Assembly: GCF_021026095.1 (NCBI RefSeq)
Contig: NZ_JAJNCU010000002.1
Span: forward strand, 1-64,000
DNA length: 64,000 bases
Origin: Salinicoccus halitifaciens
Lineage (GTDB): Bacteria > Bacillota > Bacilli > Staphylococcales > Salinicoccaceae
Direction of reading: 5' to 3'
Positions within the stretch are counted from its first letter, which is position 1. Each line of letters opens with the position of its first letter. The translations under genes and the position numbers were made by a program. Positions 1 to 8,561 of this stretch are shown here, piece by piece. The notes under the pieces are model-generated. The model made no database searches. It was not told the origin of the DNA and worked only from the letters and a program-made list of their open reading frames with translations.

Positions 1-44
1 TGGTAGTTGGACATACGTCCTGCCAGAGTAGGACGCTGCCAGGC
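1..44 (+). rRNA. rrf: 5S rRNA, 3' end only
   Basis: The first bases match the 3' arm of Firmicutes 5S rRNA: a TGGTAGT block, the CCAGAGTAGGACG loop and stem, and the terminal GCTGCCAGGC. The 5' part lies outside the window, so an rRNA operon ends here. The exact last base is uncertain by one or two. Confidence 0.9.
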
Positions 45-52
45 AAATCGCA

Positions 53-83
53 AGATCCAATCCCAGTGATTGGATCTTTTTTT
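53..83 (+). terminator. Terminator of the rRNA operon
   Basis: AGATCCAATC and GATTGGATCT form a near-perfect stem followed by seven T, just after the 5S rRNA. Confidence 0.85.
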
Positions 84-120
84 GTTTTATTTATTAGTTT
101 TGTTTATTATAGGAAAATTA

Positions 121-152
121 AAGCAGCCGCAGGATGTATCCTACGGCTGCTT
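121..152 (-). terminator. Terminator of the glycerophosphotransferase gene
   Basis: AGCAGCCG(C/T)AGGAT arms form a strong hairpin. Read on the minus strand it is followed by a T-rich run, 17 bases past the stop codon of the minus-strand gene. Confidence 0.7.
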
Positions 153-168
153 ATTGATCAGCTTACTC

Positions 169-1347
169 TCATACTGCAGGAGGGCCGATGACTCTATCTG
201 CCAGACGGCGGCAGTTTTCCTGATCAAAATAATCGAAGTAATACTCCGCTTTCTCATACCAGGGATTTTTATTTTCACCTGTGACGATATGTTCCAATGT
301 ATTGATGACTTCTTTTATATCTCCTGCTTTGTATCCATACAGATCCTTATCCAGGTCGAGATAACTGCCACGTTTTTCCTCCAGCATTTTCTGGTCAAAC
401 ATATAAAAAATGATTGGTTTATTCTGATACAAGAAATCCCATGAGACACTCGTATAATCAGTCAACAGCATATCAGCATCAATCACTTCATCTTTAATGG
501 AAGCCTCATCAAAAGTGATTAATGAGATTCTATTTCCATTCTCTAAAGGCTTGAAATGATCTTCATAAGTTTTCATAAAAGGATGCAGTACAACTTTTAT
601 ATTAAGCTGATAAGATGTAATAAGCTCTTTCAATCCAGGATCGTTCAATAAATCCACCATACATCGGAAGTAATCACTTTTCAAAAATTCCTCCTCAGTA
701 AGATCAAGCAGCCATTCTCTCCATGTCATCATCAAAAGTATGTTGCGGACTTCCTCTGACGGACTGTCGGGCTGTAAACGGTCGAAACGTGCCATGCCTG
801 TCGTGATCAATTTCTCATCCGGAAATTTCCAGCCATTTAATTTTATATCGCGCTCGTATTCGGAAGCGCAATTAAAAAAGTCAGTTCTATTAAGAAGAGG
901 TCTATCTTCGGGTTGTATTAAGATTTTTTTGAAACCCTCAATTCCATGGCTGACGTGTGTCATTACGGTTTTTTTATTGAGGTGGATATACTCATCCATA
1001 TTTGGTGCAATATCATAAAGGATGGAGTGGCCATGGAATGTATAGTCAGCTCTGAAAAATAATAGATAATTTTTAAAGCTGCCGAGCGGGACCGCAGACG
1101 GGATATTCTCTGATTGAATGTAGTCGAAATTCTTGTCGTACATCCAATATGTCTTTAGATCCTGACGGTTTTCAACAAGATATGTATGGAAAACCGATGC
1201 GTTATCTTCATATTTCTCTCCTAAATTCCCTCCGACAAGTACTATCGGTTTCTTATTTTCAGGCATCCTTTTGGCAATGAATCGTGCGGCAGTTATTTTA
1301 AGATTGATGAACAGAGATTCGTACCATTTAAAAGTTTTCAGTCTCAT
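169..1347 (-). CDS. CDP-glycerol glycerophosphotransferase family protein (teichoic acid synthesis)
   Basis: 392 residues of the Glyphos_transf (TagB/TagF) family, which transfers glycerol-phosphate from CDP-glycerol to wall teichoic acid precursors at the inner face of the membrane. Seen: an N-terminal Rossmann half (VLVGGNLG, TYWMYDKN), a membrane-associating stretch near residue 90 (NYLLFFRADYTFHGHS), a TDFFNCASEYE block and the C-terminal signature LLTDYTSVSWDFLYQNKP. At this length it resembles TagB or a short TagF more than a long fused polymerase; primer versus polymerase activity cannot be decided. ATG start with GGAGGAG upstream. It is monocistronic, convergent with the rRNA operon and divergent from the GT4 gene. 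Confidence 0.85.
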   Translation of the reverse strand: MRLKTFKWYESLFINLKITAARFIAKRMPENKKPIVLVGGNLGEKYEDNASVFHTYLVENRQDLKTYWMYDKNFDYIQSENIPSAVPLGSFKNYLLFFRADYTFHGHSILYDIAPNMDEYIHLNKKTVMTHVSHGIEGFKKILIQPEDRPLLNRTDFFNCASEYERDIKLNGWKFPDEKLITTGMARFDRLQPDSPSEEVRNILLMMTWREWLLDLTEEEFLKSDYFRCMVDLLNDPGLKELITSYQLNIKVVLHPFMKTYEDHFKPLENGNRISLITFDEASIKDEVIDADMLLTDYTSVSWDFLYQNKPIIFYMFDQKMLEEKRGSYLDLDKDLYGYKAGDIKEVINTLEHIVTGENKNPWYEKAEYYFDYFDQENCRRLADRVIGPPAV

Positions 1348-1465
1348 AAATCATCTCCTCCTTGGAATTAATTAAGGGGTATTCACTTTCTATATTTATA
1401 CCCAAATTCATATCTATTCACTCTGTTTTTGTTTAAGTAGTTGCATTCCGGGTATAAAATGGGTA

Positions 1466-1574
1466 CTCAATGTAAAGAGTGTGTTAAAATAAGTATACGA
1501 TATATCAGAATATTGGTAAAATTAGCGCTCAATGTAAATATCATGTTAAGTATAACGTGATATATCTAAATATT
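1466..1574. repeat. Imperfect tandem duplication in the promoter region of the GT4 gene
   Basis: Two copies of a roughly 48-base AT-rich block, starting at 1466 and 1528. Both begin CTCAATGTAA, continue with a TGTTAA element and TATA, and end with GATATATC and AATATT. The pair fills the space just upstream of the GT4 start and probably contains its promoter(s). No gene is seen in 1348-1593. Confidence 0.6.
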
Positions 1575-1593
1575 AAGGAAAGGGTGGAGTCAT

Positions 1594-2814
1594 TTGAATG
1601 TACGAAAAATATTGTTCATTTCAGATCATGGTGACCCACTTGCGGCATTAGGTGGGGAGCAGGCGGGTGGCCAGAATAACTACGTCAAACAACTGGCAAC
1701 TTACCTCTCTGCCAGTGGAATGATGGTAGATGTGGTCACTCATTGGAGCGATGAAGCTGCGCCACGAATCGAAAGGTTTGGCAAGTCATGCCGGGTCATC
1801 CGTATCGCAGCGGGGAGGAAAGGTTTTGTTCCAAAGGCAGAAATAGCAGATCTCCTTGATGACTTTTACAGGGAAATGAAATCATTACTTAACTTAAAAG
1901 AGTATGATATTATCCATAGCCATTACTGGATGTCCGGACTTCTTGGACTTGCTGTGAAAGAAGAATTCGGCATACCACTCGTGCATACATCACATTCACT
2001 TGGTGTCGCAAAAGCGGCAGCCACAGGCGTACGGGAAGGAAGACGTTTGAGAGCTGAAAAAAGGGTGCTTAGAAACGCGGATTGCGTAATAGCGACGACC
2101 CCGACTGAAAAGAAAATCATTAAAAGATTTGCTGGCCCGAAAGCGGCTGTCTCTGTCATCCCTATTGGAGTAGCGGAAATCTTTGAAGAAACGCTGCTTC
2201 ACAAACCGCCTGTACAACCGCTCTTTGTCTACGCCGGTCGTTTTGAAGAAACTAAAGGCTTGTTCACTCTATTAGAAGCTTTTCAAAACCTTGTGAAAGA
2301 GGGTCAGGAAGGCGAACTGATTCTTGCAGGGGGAGACGAAGATGATATTGACAGAGCGACAGGTGAACCCGTCACCGCGGGCCTTTGTGAAGCCATCAAT
2401 GGTATTGAAGACAGGGTGACTTTTCTCGGACCGAAATCACAGGAAGAGCTCGCAGCGTTGTTCTCCAAGGCGACAGCCGTTGTCGTGCCTTCCTACTATG
2501 AATCGTTCGGCATGGTGGCTGCAGAAGCACAAGGATGCGGCACACCGGTCATCGCTTCTGAAACGGGCGGCTTGAAAGATGTGGTAAAAGACGGACAAAC
2601 CGGAATACTGGTGCCCCCTAAAGATTCAGAAGCACTCGCACGAGCAATGCATAAGATAGCAGAAGCGCCGGACTATGCTGAGACTCTGGGGCGGGGAGCA
2701 ATGAAGCGTGCGAGGCTGCTGTTCACCTGGTCGTCCATCGCGAATTTGACGCAGGACTTATATGAGGTGATATACAATGAAGAAAATTCGCCATTTGTTA
2801 GCGACGGATCTTGA
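1594..2814 (+). CDS. GT4 glycosyltransferase, sucrose-phosphate-synthase-like
   Basis: 406 residues with the two-domain GT-B fold. N-terminal GGEQAGGQNNYVKQLA matches the glycine-rich acceptor loop of sucrose- and mannosylfructose-phosphate synthases. The C-terminal half has VYAGRFEETKG and the EX7E donor signature YYESFGMVAAEAQGCG followed by VIASETGG. TTG start at 1594 preceded by AAGGAAAGGGTGGAG; the next in-frame ATG would remove the conserved glycine-rich loop. It overlaps the downstream sucrose-phosphatase-like gene by 38 bases, so synthesis of a phosphorylated disaccharide and its dephosphorylation are probably coupled. The donor sugar (UDP-Glc, GDP-Man) is not readable. Alternative: a generic GT4 enzyme of envelope glycan synthesis. 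Confidence 0.8.
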   Translation: MNVRKILFISDHGDPLAALGGEQAGGQNNYVKQLATYLSASGMMVDVVTHWSDEAAPRIERFGKSCRVIRIAAGRKGFVPKAEIADLLDDFYREMKSLLNLKEYDIIHSHYWMSGLLGLAVKEEFGIPLVHTSHSLGVAKAAATGVREGRRLRAEKRVLRNADCVIATTPTEKKIIKRFAGPKAAVSVIPIGVAEIFEETLLHKPPVQPLFVYAGRFEETKGLFTLLEAFQNLVKEGQEGELILAGGDEDDIDRATGEPVTAGLCEAINGIEDRVTFLGPKSQEELAALFSKATAVVVPSYYESFGMVAAEAQGCGTPVIASETGGLKDVVKDGQTGILVPPKDSEALARAMHKIAEAPDYAETLGRGAMKRARLLFTWSSIANLTQDLYEVIYNEENSPFVSDGS

Positions 2815-3502
2815 TGGTACTTTTGTAGGGGACAGAACAGGGTTAAAGAACCTTTTATCTCATTATGAAACGCTTAAAGAACTTACATCGCTTGCATATA
2901 TTACAGGACGGCACCGGGATTCTGCAGCTAAACTCATCTATGAAGAATCACTGCCGATTCCGGATCTGCTCATTACTGACGTCGGGACGGCCATCTACGC
3001 GGGTTCTGATTTTTCAGAAGATGAAGAGTGGAAAAGGAAAATGACCGCTGAATGGTACCCGGATGAAATTCTTAAAGCCGCAAGTAATATTCCCGGGCTC
3101 ACGTGTCAGAATCTGCCTGACAAGAAACGTGTCTCTTTTTATTCAGACGGGCCCCGCCCGGCTAAAGCGTTGGAAGTGAAACTTCTAAAAAGACAGATAC
3201 CACATACTTTCATATTCAGTTCAAACAGAGATGTGGATATTTTGCCAAGGGGCGGCGGAAAAGGCGAAGCACTCAAGTTTTCAATCAACAAATATGTAGA
3301 GAAAGATGCGAGTATTCTTGTGGCAGGCGATTCGGGTAACGATTTGGATATGCTGACAGCAGGTTATCCGGCTGTAATCGTTTCGAATGCACGCAAAGAG
3401 CTGGCAGAGGTGAAGGAGAATGATAAACTCTTCCGGGCAAGTTACCCCCATGCACATGGCATACTCGAAGCATGGCAGCATTTCTATGGAACAGGCAAAT
3501 AG
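2777..3502 (+). CDS. HAD-family sucrose-6-phosphate phosphatase-like hydrolase
   Basis: 241 residues, HAD subfamily IIB. Motif I is DLDGTF (Asp nucleophile near residue 11), motif II is ITGR, the Lys of motif III lies in GGGKGEAL, and motif IV is GDSGNDLDML. Length and motif set match the sucrose-phosphatase (S6PP) family, which dephosphorylates sucrose-6F-phosphate or mannosylfructose-6-phosphate. ATG at 2777 with GAGGTGA 6 bases upstream, inside the end of the glycosyltransferase gene, indicates translational coupling. Substrate is inferred from the neighbour only. A hairpin terminator follows. Confidence 0.82.
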   Translation: MKKIRHLLATDLDGTFVGDRTGLKNLLSHYETLKELTSLAYITGRHRDSAAKLIYEESLPIPDLLITDVGTAIYAGSDFSEDEEWKRKMTAEWYPDEILKAASNIPGLTCQNLPDKKRVSFYSDGPRPAKALEVKLLKRQIPHTFIFSSNRDVDILPRGGGKGEALKFSINKYVEKDASILVAGDSGNDLDMLTAGYPAVIVSNARKELAEVKENDKLFRASYPHAHGILEAWQHFYGTGK

Positions 3503-3535
3503 TTTTGTATTTATTGGAAATCAAATGTAGTATGT

Positions 3536-3562
3536 AAAGAGATCAATCTGATCTCTTTTTTT
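3536..3562 (+). terminator. Terminator after the GT4/HAD pair
   Basis: AGAGATCA / TGATCTCT stem with a 3-base loop and seven T, 34 bases after the HAD stop codon and before tsaE. Confidence 0.85.
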
Positions 3563-3619
3563 ATATGTAATTTTAGTTTTTTGGTATAATAGTTGAGGAA
3601 CTTGTGGATAGGAGTCGTA

Positions 3620-4084
3620 ATGATGAAAAAAGAAATTATTATATCTTCCTTGAACGATATGGAACGATTGGCTGGGCTGTTCGGCGAAAAAGCATATCCG
3701 AATTTAGTGCTCCTTTTATCCGGTGACCTGGGTGCAGGAAAAACGACATTTGCTCAATTCCTGGGAAAAAAACTTGGAGTAAAACGGAATATCACTTCCC
3801 CTACATTCAATATCATCAAGTCTTATAAAGGGGAGTTGCCCATTCATCATATGGATTGTTACAGATTGGAAGACAGTGAGGAAGATTTAGGGTTTGATGA
3901 GTATTTCAATGACGGTGCTTTAGTCATCATAGAGTGGTATACATATATAGAAGAGTTCCTGCCGGAGTCATATATAACTCTGGATATCAAAATAATGAAT
4001 GATCAGAGGATCGTAACGCTTGAAGGTACAGGGAGTAAAAATGAAAGAGTGGTAAAAGAAATTTATGAAGAGTTTACTGATTGA
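3620..4084 (+). CDS. tsaE: tRNA t6A threonylcarbamoylation ATPase TsaE
   Basis: 154 residues. The Walker A loop LLSGDLGAGKTTFAQ and ITSPTFNIIKSY are the TsaE (YjeE/YdiB) signature, followed by HMDCYRLED and IIEWYTY. TsaE hydrolyses ATP within the TsaB-TsaD-TsaE complex that makes N6-threonylcarbamoyladenosine at position 37 of ANN-decoding tRNAs. Start chosen at the ATG at 3620 (or the adjacent ATG at 3623) behind AGGAG; an upstream TTG at 3593 has no ribosome binding site. First gene of tsaE-tsaB-rimI-tsaD, overlapping tsaB by 20 bases. Confidence 0.93.
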   Translation: MMKKEIIISSLNDMERLAGLFGEKAYPNLVLLLSGDLGAGKTTFAQFLGKKLGVKRNITSPTFNIIKSYKGELPIHHMDCYRLEDSEEDLGFDEYFNDGALVIIEWYTYIEEFLPESYITLDIKIMNDQRIVTLEGTGSKNERVVKEIYEEFTD

Positions 4085-4703
4085 TACATCCGATCAAGTA
4101 TTATCAATTGCAGTCACTGATGAGATAATATTGGGTGAAATCAACATCAATATAAAAAGGACACATTCGGAAACACTGATGCCATATATTGCTGAGCTGC
4201 TGGATATGGTCAATGTGAAGAAAAATGAGTTGGAAAAAATCATCGTTTCAAATGGACCCGGCTCCTATACCGGAATAAGAATCGGGGTGACGGTGGCAAA
4301 AACCCTTGCTGTGGCATTGAACATCCCCTTATATACTGTCTCCAGTCTTTTTGTGATGGCGGCAAGTTACCGCGGGGTGATCGCCCCTGTGATTGATGCA
4401 CGCAGAGGAAACGTATATGGCGCAGTTTATGAGCTGGACGGTAATTCTTTTGATGTAATAAAGGAACCGGAACATATGGATTTTGCAGCATTTAATGAGG
4501 AAGTAAAAAAATATGGCGCACAGATAATCATGAACACTGCATTGAAAAGGAATTTCGAAGCGGAAGTCACACACGTGATGAGCCGCATCGGCAATGTTGT
4601 AAATTATAGAGGCGCTTTGGTACCAGTGGACGCACATGAAGTGGTGCCGGAGTATTTAAGGATATCGGAGGCCGAGAAAAATTGGATGGAAAAGAATCAG
4701 TAA
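4065..4703 (+). CDS. tsaB: tRNA t6A dimerization protein TsaB
   Basis: 212 residues of the ASKHA fold. N-terminal LLIDTSD, then GPGSYTGIRIGVTVAKTLA, the YeaZ/TsaB signature, and APVIDARRGNVYGAVY. TsaB is the inactive TsaD paralogue that dimerises with TsaD and recruits TsaE. ATG start lies inside the tsaE end, and the end overlaps the rimI start, so the operon is tightly coupled. Confidence 0.93.
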   Translation: MKSLLIDTSDQVLSIAVTDEIILGEININIKRTHSETLMPYIAELLDMVNVKKNELEKIIVSNGPGSYTGIRIGVTVAKTLAVALNIPLYTVSSLFVMAASYRGVIAPVIDARRGNVYGAVYELDGNSFDVIKEPEHMDFAAFNEEVKKYGAQIIMNTALKRNFEAEVTHVMSRIGNVVNYRGALVPVDAHEVVPEYLRISEAEKNWMEKNQ

Positions 4704-5140
4704 CGATAAGGCCGATGGGGATTGAAGATATTGATGCCGTCCATATGATAGAAACAGCGTCCTTCACCAAGTCATCATGGACGAAAGAAGCTTTCCTGAG
4801 GGAAGTCGCAGCCAATAAGTTCGCACATTATTTCGTCATGGAGAAGGATTCTGAAATCATCGGATACTGCGGCCTCTGGCTGATACTCGACCAGAGCCAG
4901 ATCACGACAATCGCCATCAGGGAAGACCAGCGGGGTCACGGGTTTGGTCATCAATTACTGCAGTTCATTAAAGAATACTCCGCAGAATCCACGACGACAC
5001 TGTCCCTGGAAGTGAATGTCGATAATGATTCCGCGAAAAGCCTTTACGAAAAAGAAGGGTTCTCCTACGGGGGGATCCGGAAAGACTATTACGGACCCGG
5101 AGAGGATGCACATGTCATGTGGGTGAAACTGGATGAATGA
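4682..5140 (+). CDS. rimI: Ribosomal protein alanine N-acetyltransferase RimI (GNAT)
   Basis: 152 residues, single GNAT domain. [12 protein letters not shown] opens the fold, [18 protein letters not shown] is the acetyl-CoA binding motif A, and [19 protein letters not shown] is the RimI C-terminal signature. It acetylates N-terminal alanine of S18 in E. coli; in Firmicutes its usual place is between tsaB and tsaD, as here. TTG start at 4682 with GGAGG at 4667-4671; the nearby ATG at 4686 is in the tsaB frame. Confidence 0.9.
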   Translation: MDGKESVTIRPMGIEDIDAVHMIETASFTKSSWTKEAFLREVAANKFAHYFVMEKDSEIIGYCGLWLILDQSQITTIAIREDQRGHGFGHQLLQFIKEYSAESTTTLSLEVNVDNDSAKSLYEKEGFSYGGIRKDYYGPGEDAHVMWVKLDE

Positions 5141-6152
5141 AAATATAACAATATTAAGCATTGAGACAAGCTGTGATGAAACGGCGTGCAGCATCGTGAG
5201 GAACGGCAGTGAATTGCTGTCGAATGTCGTCGTCAGCCAGATAGAGAGCCATAAGCGGTTCGGCGGCGTAGTGCCCGAGGTCGCTTCCAGACACCATGTG
5301 GAATCAATCACGCTTGTGATCGAGCAGGCATTGGAGGAAGCTTCCATGACACCGGATATGCTCGATGCTGTAGCGGTGACGGAAGGACCGGGACTCATCG
5401 GGGCGCTTCTGGTGGGCATCAATGCAGCAAAGGCATTCAGCTTTGCGCACGACTTGCCCCTCATCCCCGTCCATCATATCGCAGGCCATATTTATGCAAA
5501 CCAGCTGGAGGAGGAATTGACCTTCCCATTGATGGCTTTGATCGTCTCAGGCGGACACACTGAGCTGATTTACATGAAGGACCACCTGAATTTTGAAGTC
5601 ATCGGTGAAACGCGCGATGATGCAGTGGGGGAAGCATATGACAAAGTGGCCCGGGTCATCGGGCTCCCTTACCCGGGCGGCCCTCATATCGACCGGCTGA
5701 GCAAAGAGGGGAAAGACACATTCGATTTCCCGAGAGCCTACCTTGAAGGCAGTTATGACTTCAGTTTCAGCGGTTTGAAATCCGCCGTGATCAACTCACT
5801 CCACAATCACAGGCAGAAAGGCCTTGAAGTGGATCCAAAAGATGTCGCATCTTCATTCCAGCACAGTGTGGTGGACGTGCTCACCAGCAAAACGATGCAG
5901 GCGGTTGAGGAATATAAAGTCAAACACCTCATCATCGCAGGCGGCGTGGCTGCAAACAGCGGTCTGCGTGCAAGATTCGAACAGCTCGCAAGAATGCACA
6001 ATATCAACCTGCATATACCGGCCCTCAAATTCTGCACTGACAATGCAGCGATGATCGGGGCTGCTGCATATCAGCTGTATTTGAAAGATCATTTTTCAGA
6101 CCTCAATCTGAACGGCCGCAATTTCATAGACATTGAAGAATACACACATTAA
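5133..6152 (+). CDS. tsaD: tRNA N6-threonylcarbamoyladenosine transferase TsaD
   Basis: 339 residues, the usual family length. [12 protein letters not shown] and [15 protein letters not shown] at the N-terminus, the metal ligands HHIAGH at 114-119, then [23 protein letters not shown], the FSFSGLKSA motif, and [11 protein letters not shown]. It transfers the threonylcarbamoyl group to A37. ATG overlaps the rimI stop by 8 bases. Last gene of the t6A operon. Confidence 0.96.
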   Translation: MNENITILSIETSCDETACSIVRNGSELLSNVVVSQIESHKRFGGVVPEVASRHHVESITLVIEQALEEASMTPDMLDAVAVTEGPGLIGALLVGINAAKAFSFAHDLPLIPVHHIAGHIYANQLEEELTFPLMALIVSGGHTELIYMKDHLNFEVIGETRDDAVGEAYDKVARVIGLPYPGGPHIDRLSKEGKDTFDFPRAYLEGSYDFSFSGLKSAVINSLHNHRQKGLEVDPKDVASSFQHSVVDVLTSKTMQAVEEYKVKHLIIAGGVAANSGLRARFEQLARMHNINLHIPALKFCTDNAAMIGAAAYQLYLKDHFSDLNLNGRNFIDIEEYTH

Positions 6153-6162
6153 CACATTCAGC

Positions 6163-6194
6163 GCCCTGGTCTATTCCACAGATCAGGGCTTTTG
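6163..6194 (+). terminator. Terminator of the t6A operon
   Basis: GCCCTGGTC / GATCAGGGC stem followed by a short T run, directly after tsaD. Confidence 0.75.
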
Positions 6195-6236
6195 TGTAAT
6201 TATCTCTTCATAAAAACATTTTCTAAAAATTACTAT

Positions 6237-6265
6237 TTGACAGAATATTCATACCCTGTTAGTAT
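6237..6265 (+). promoter_or_regulatory. Sigma-A promoter of the S-box leader
   Basis: TTGACA at 6237-6242, a 17-base spacer, and TAGTAT at 6260-6265 with an extended TG element. Transcription would begin just ahead of the riboswitch. Confidence 0.7.
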
Positions 6266-6290
6266 GGTACTTAACTTAAAAATGAATAGA

Positions 6291-6450
6291 TTCCTTATCG
6301 AGAGCCAGGGGAGGAAATTGGTCCTGAGATCCTGCGGCAACCTCACTTTTAAAAAAGTTGAAAGGTGCCCATTCCAACAAGCGTCATGCTTGAAAGATGA
6401 GGAAGAGCAGCTTTCATCAGTGCCTCTTCCTCAGGAAGAGGTCTTTTTTT
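6291..6450 (+). promoter_or_regulatory. SAM-I riboswitch (S-box) with intrinsic terminator
   Basis: P1 is formed by TTCCTTATC (6291-6299) and GATGAGGAA (6396-6404). Between them are the S-box blocks GAGAGCCAGGGGAGG, GGTCCTGAGA, CCTGCGGCAACC, AAAGGTGCC, ATTCCAACA and a short P4 ending in GCTTGAAAGATGAGG. The terminator CCTCTTCC-TCA-GGAAGAGG plus seven T spans 6423-6450 and shares bases with the P1 3' side, so SAM binding should stop transcription. It controls the monooxygenase gene at 6506. Nothing else was seen in 6153-6505. Confidence 0.9.
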
Positions 6451-6505
6451 ATTCCTGGTTATCCACTAAGAATTAAGTTGATCAATGATATGAGGAGAGG
6501 TTATT

Positions 6506-7888
6506 ATGAAAAAACAAATCCGTCTGAACGGTTTCACTTTAAACTCTGTTGCACCGCACTCACCGGGCCTGTGGCGTCATCCGAAAGATCAGGGACACCG
6601 TCATGGTGATTTGGATTATTGGACTGACCTTGCGAAACTTCTTGAAAAAGGCAAGTTCGATGCAATGTTTTTAGCGGATGTGATGGGTATTTACGACGTG
6701 TTTGGCGACAGCTCTGATGCTGCGATTAAAAATGCTGTTCAGGTGCCGCTGCACAACCCATTGCTTCCAATTTCGGCAATGGCTGCTGTCACGAAGCATA
6801 TCGGCTTTGCAGCAACTTATTCGGCGACTTATACGGAACCTTACAAACTGGCTCGTAATTTCTCAACATTGGATCATCTGACCAAAGGTCGTGTAGCCTG
6901 GAACATCGTCACATCCTACTTGAACAGCGAGGCAGTCAATCTCGGGATGGAGGGTCAGATCAAACACGATACGAGATATGATCGTGCGGATGAATATATG
7001 GATGTCGTATATAAATTGTGGGAGCACAGCTGGGAAGAGGACGCAGTGGTGGCGGATAAAGAGACGGGAGTCTATACCAATCCTGAAAAGGTGCATCCGA
7101 TCAACCATAAAGGTGAATTTTTCAATGTGCCGGGCGAGCACCTGGTGGAACCCTCAGCCCAGCGCACACCGGTCTTATTCCAGGCGGGGGCATCATCAAA
7201 AGGGAAAGAGTTTGCCGCAAAACATGCTGAAGCCCTGTTTACGACACTCGCAAGCGATCTTGACGAGCTGAAGGCATTCACCTCTGAAATGAGGGAACGT
7301 GCAGTGGAGAATGGCAGAAATGCAGATGATATCAAGATATTCCCGGGAATCGTGCCGATTGTCGGCCGCACGGAAGAGGAAGCACAGGAAAAATACGAAG
7401 AGCTTTTGAAATATGTCAGCTATGAAGGGACGGCGGCAATGCTCTCAGGCCATACCGGCGTCGATTTTTCAAAGTATGACCCGAATGAGTATGTGGAGGA
7501 TGTTACGACTGAAGCCTCCCACGGTTTCCTGAAGAAATATTCCGCAAGCACCACAAGGAAATGGACGGTGAGGGAAGCGATACTGCATCACGGCCTCGGC
7601 ATCGGCGCCACTAAGGTCATCGGAACGCCTGAACAGGTTGCAGATGAACTGGAAGCCATGGCGAACGAAGGTGATGCGGACGGCTTCAACATCATACAGG
7701 CATCAAGCCCTTCAACTTTCGAGGATTTCATCGAGCTCGTCATTCCAGTGCTTCAGGAGCGCGGCAGTTACAGGACGGAATATGAAGCATCGACCTTAAG
7801 AGAGAATCTTTTCGGGAAAGGGAAAGTGAGGATTCCTGAGAGCCATCACGCAAGAAACGTGAAACTGACCAATGAAGTGCATATCTGA
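6506..7888 (+). CDS. FMN-dependent monooxygenase, NtaA/SnaA/DszA family
   Basis: 460 residues of the bacterial luciferase-like superfamily, NtaA/SnaA/DszA/YxeK branch. Seen: MFLADVMGIYDVFG, LPISAMAAVTKHIGFAATYS, TYTEPYKLARNFSTLDHLT, GRVAWNIVTSY and VLFQAGASSKGKEFAAKHAE, all diagnostic blocks. Such enzymes use FMNH2 from a separate reductase and oxygen to cleave C-S or C-N bonds. Being the only gene behind a SAM riboswitch argues for a role in acquiring sulfur from an organosulfur compound when methionine/SAM is low. RBS GAGGAG before the ATG. The substrate cannot be read, and no flavin reductase or transporter lies next to it. Confidence 0.88.
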   Translation: MKKQIRLNGFTLNSVAPHSPGLWRHPKDQGHRHGDLDYWTDLAKLLEKGKFDAMFLADVMGIYDVFGDSSDAAIKNAVQVPLHNPLLPISAMAAVTKHIGFAATYSATYTEPYKLARNFSTLDHLTKGRVAWNIVTSYLNSEAVNLGMEGQIKHDTRYDRADEYMDVVYKLWEHSWEEDAVVADKETGVYTNPEKVHPINHKGEFFNVPGEHLVEPSAQRTPVLFQAGASSKGKEFAAKHAEALFTTLASDLDELKAFTSEMRERAVENGRNADDIKIFPGIVPIVGRTEEEAQEKYEELLKYVSYEGTAAMLSGHTGVDFSKYDPNEYVEDVTTEASHGFLKKYSASTTRKWTVREAILHHGLGIGATKVIGTPEQVADELEAMANEGDADGFNIIQASSPSTFEDFIELVIPVLQERGSYRTEYEASTLRENLFGKGKVRIPESHHARNVKLTNEVHI

Positions 7889-7897
7889 GTGAAGTGG

Positions 7898-7926
7898 AAA
7901 GCAGCCCTGATTTCAGGACTGCCTTT
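7898..7926. terminator. Bidirectional terminator
   Basis: GCAGCCCTGA / TCAGGACTGC stem with A and T runs on either side, between the converging monooxygenase and GNAT genes. It overlaps the end of the GNAT coding region. Confidence 0.75.
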
Positions 7927-8476
7927 CTTCATATTCATCCTTCAGTATCGAATAATACACATCATTGAAGTATTCGCCTTGTTTCCATTTATGTACATGC
8001 CTCAATACGCCTTCCTTCCGCATGCCGAGACGTTCAAGGACTTTCCCGGAAGCAGTGTTCCGCTCGTCGAACATCGCGGCGATGCAATCAAGACCGAGGA
8101 CTTCAAAGCCTAATTTCAATATTGCTTCAGCGGCTTCGGTCATATACCCTTTGCCATGGTGGGCTTTATTCAGTGTATAGCCGATGATTCCCCTCGAATC
8201 TTCGGTTTTTCTTCTCAGTTCAATCGTTCCGATCATTTTGCCGGAATCCTTCAGTTCAATGCCGTACTTCCCAAGCGGGCGCTCCAGAAAATATTCCACA
8301 ATCGCCTTCTCCGTGTCAGCATGAGATTTGTGCCGTTCAAATACATAGTAAGTTGTCTCTTCATCCGAAGCATATTCGTGCATATCCTGGGCATCCTCCA
8401 AAGTGACCGGTCTGAGGATCAAACGCTGAGTTTCCAGGCGCTGATGTTTTGCAAGCAATACTTTGTAATTGTCCAT
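7913..8476 (-). CDS. GNAT N-acetyltransferase, RimJ/RimL-like
   Basis: 187 residues. LETQRLILRPVTLEDAQDMHEY is the typical start of the RimJ/RimL branch (Acetyltransf_3); IGYTLNKAHHGKGYMTEAA is the acetyl-CoA pyrophosphate loop and FDERNTASGKVLERLGM the C-terminal signature. It probably acetylates a protein N-terminus or an amine; the substrate is unknown. GGAGGG lies before the ATG. Monocistronic. Confidence 0.85.
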   Translation of the reverse strand: MDNYKVLLAKHQRLETQRLILRPVTLEDAQDMHEYASDEETTYYVFERHKSHADTEKAIVEYFLERPLGKYGIELKDSGKMIGTIELRRKTEDSRGIIGYTLNKAHHGKGYMTEAAEAILKLGFEVLGLDCIAAMFDERNTASGKVLERLGMRKEGVLRHVHKWKQGEYFNDVYYSILKDEYEERQS

Positions 8477-8519
8477 TGAAATCCCTCCACATCTCTTTTA
8501 TTTATTCTAATGATAACAA

Positions 8520-8542
8520 AAAGAAGGCCGGGGGCCTTCTTT
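8520..8542. terminator. Terminator of the small hydrophilic protein gene
   Basis: Perfect AAAGAAGGCC-ggg-GGCCTTCTTT inverted repeat, usable on both strands, between the small protein and the GNAT gene. Confidence 0.8.
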
Positions 8543-8561
8543 AAATTTGGTATTTTAAATT

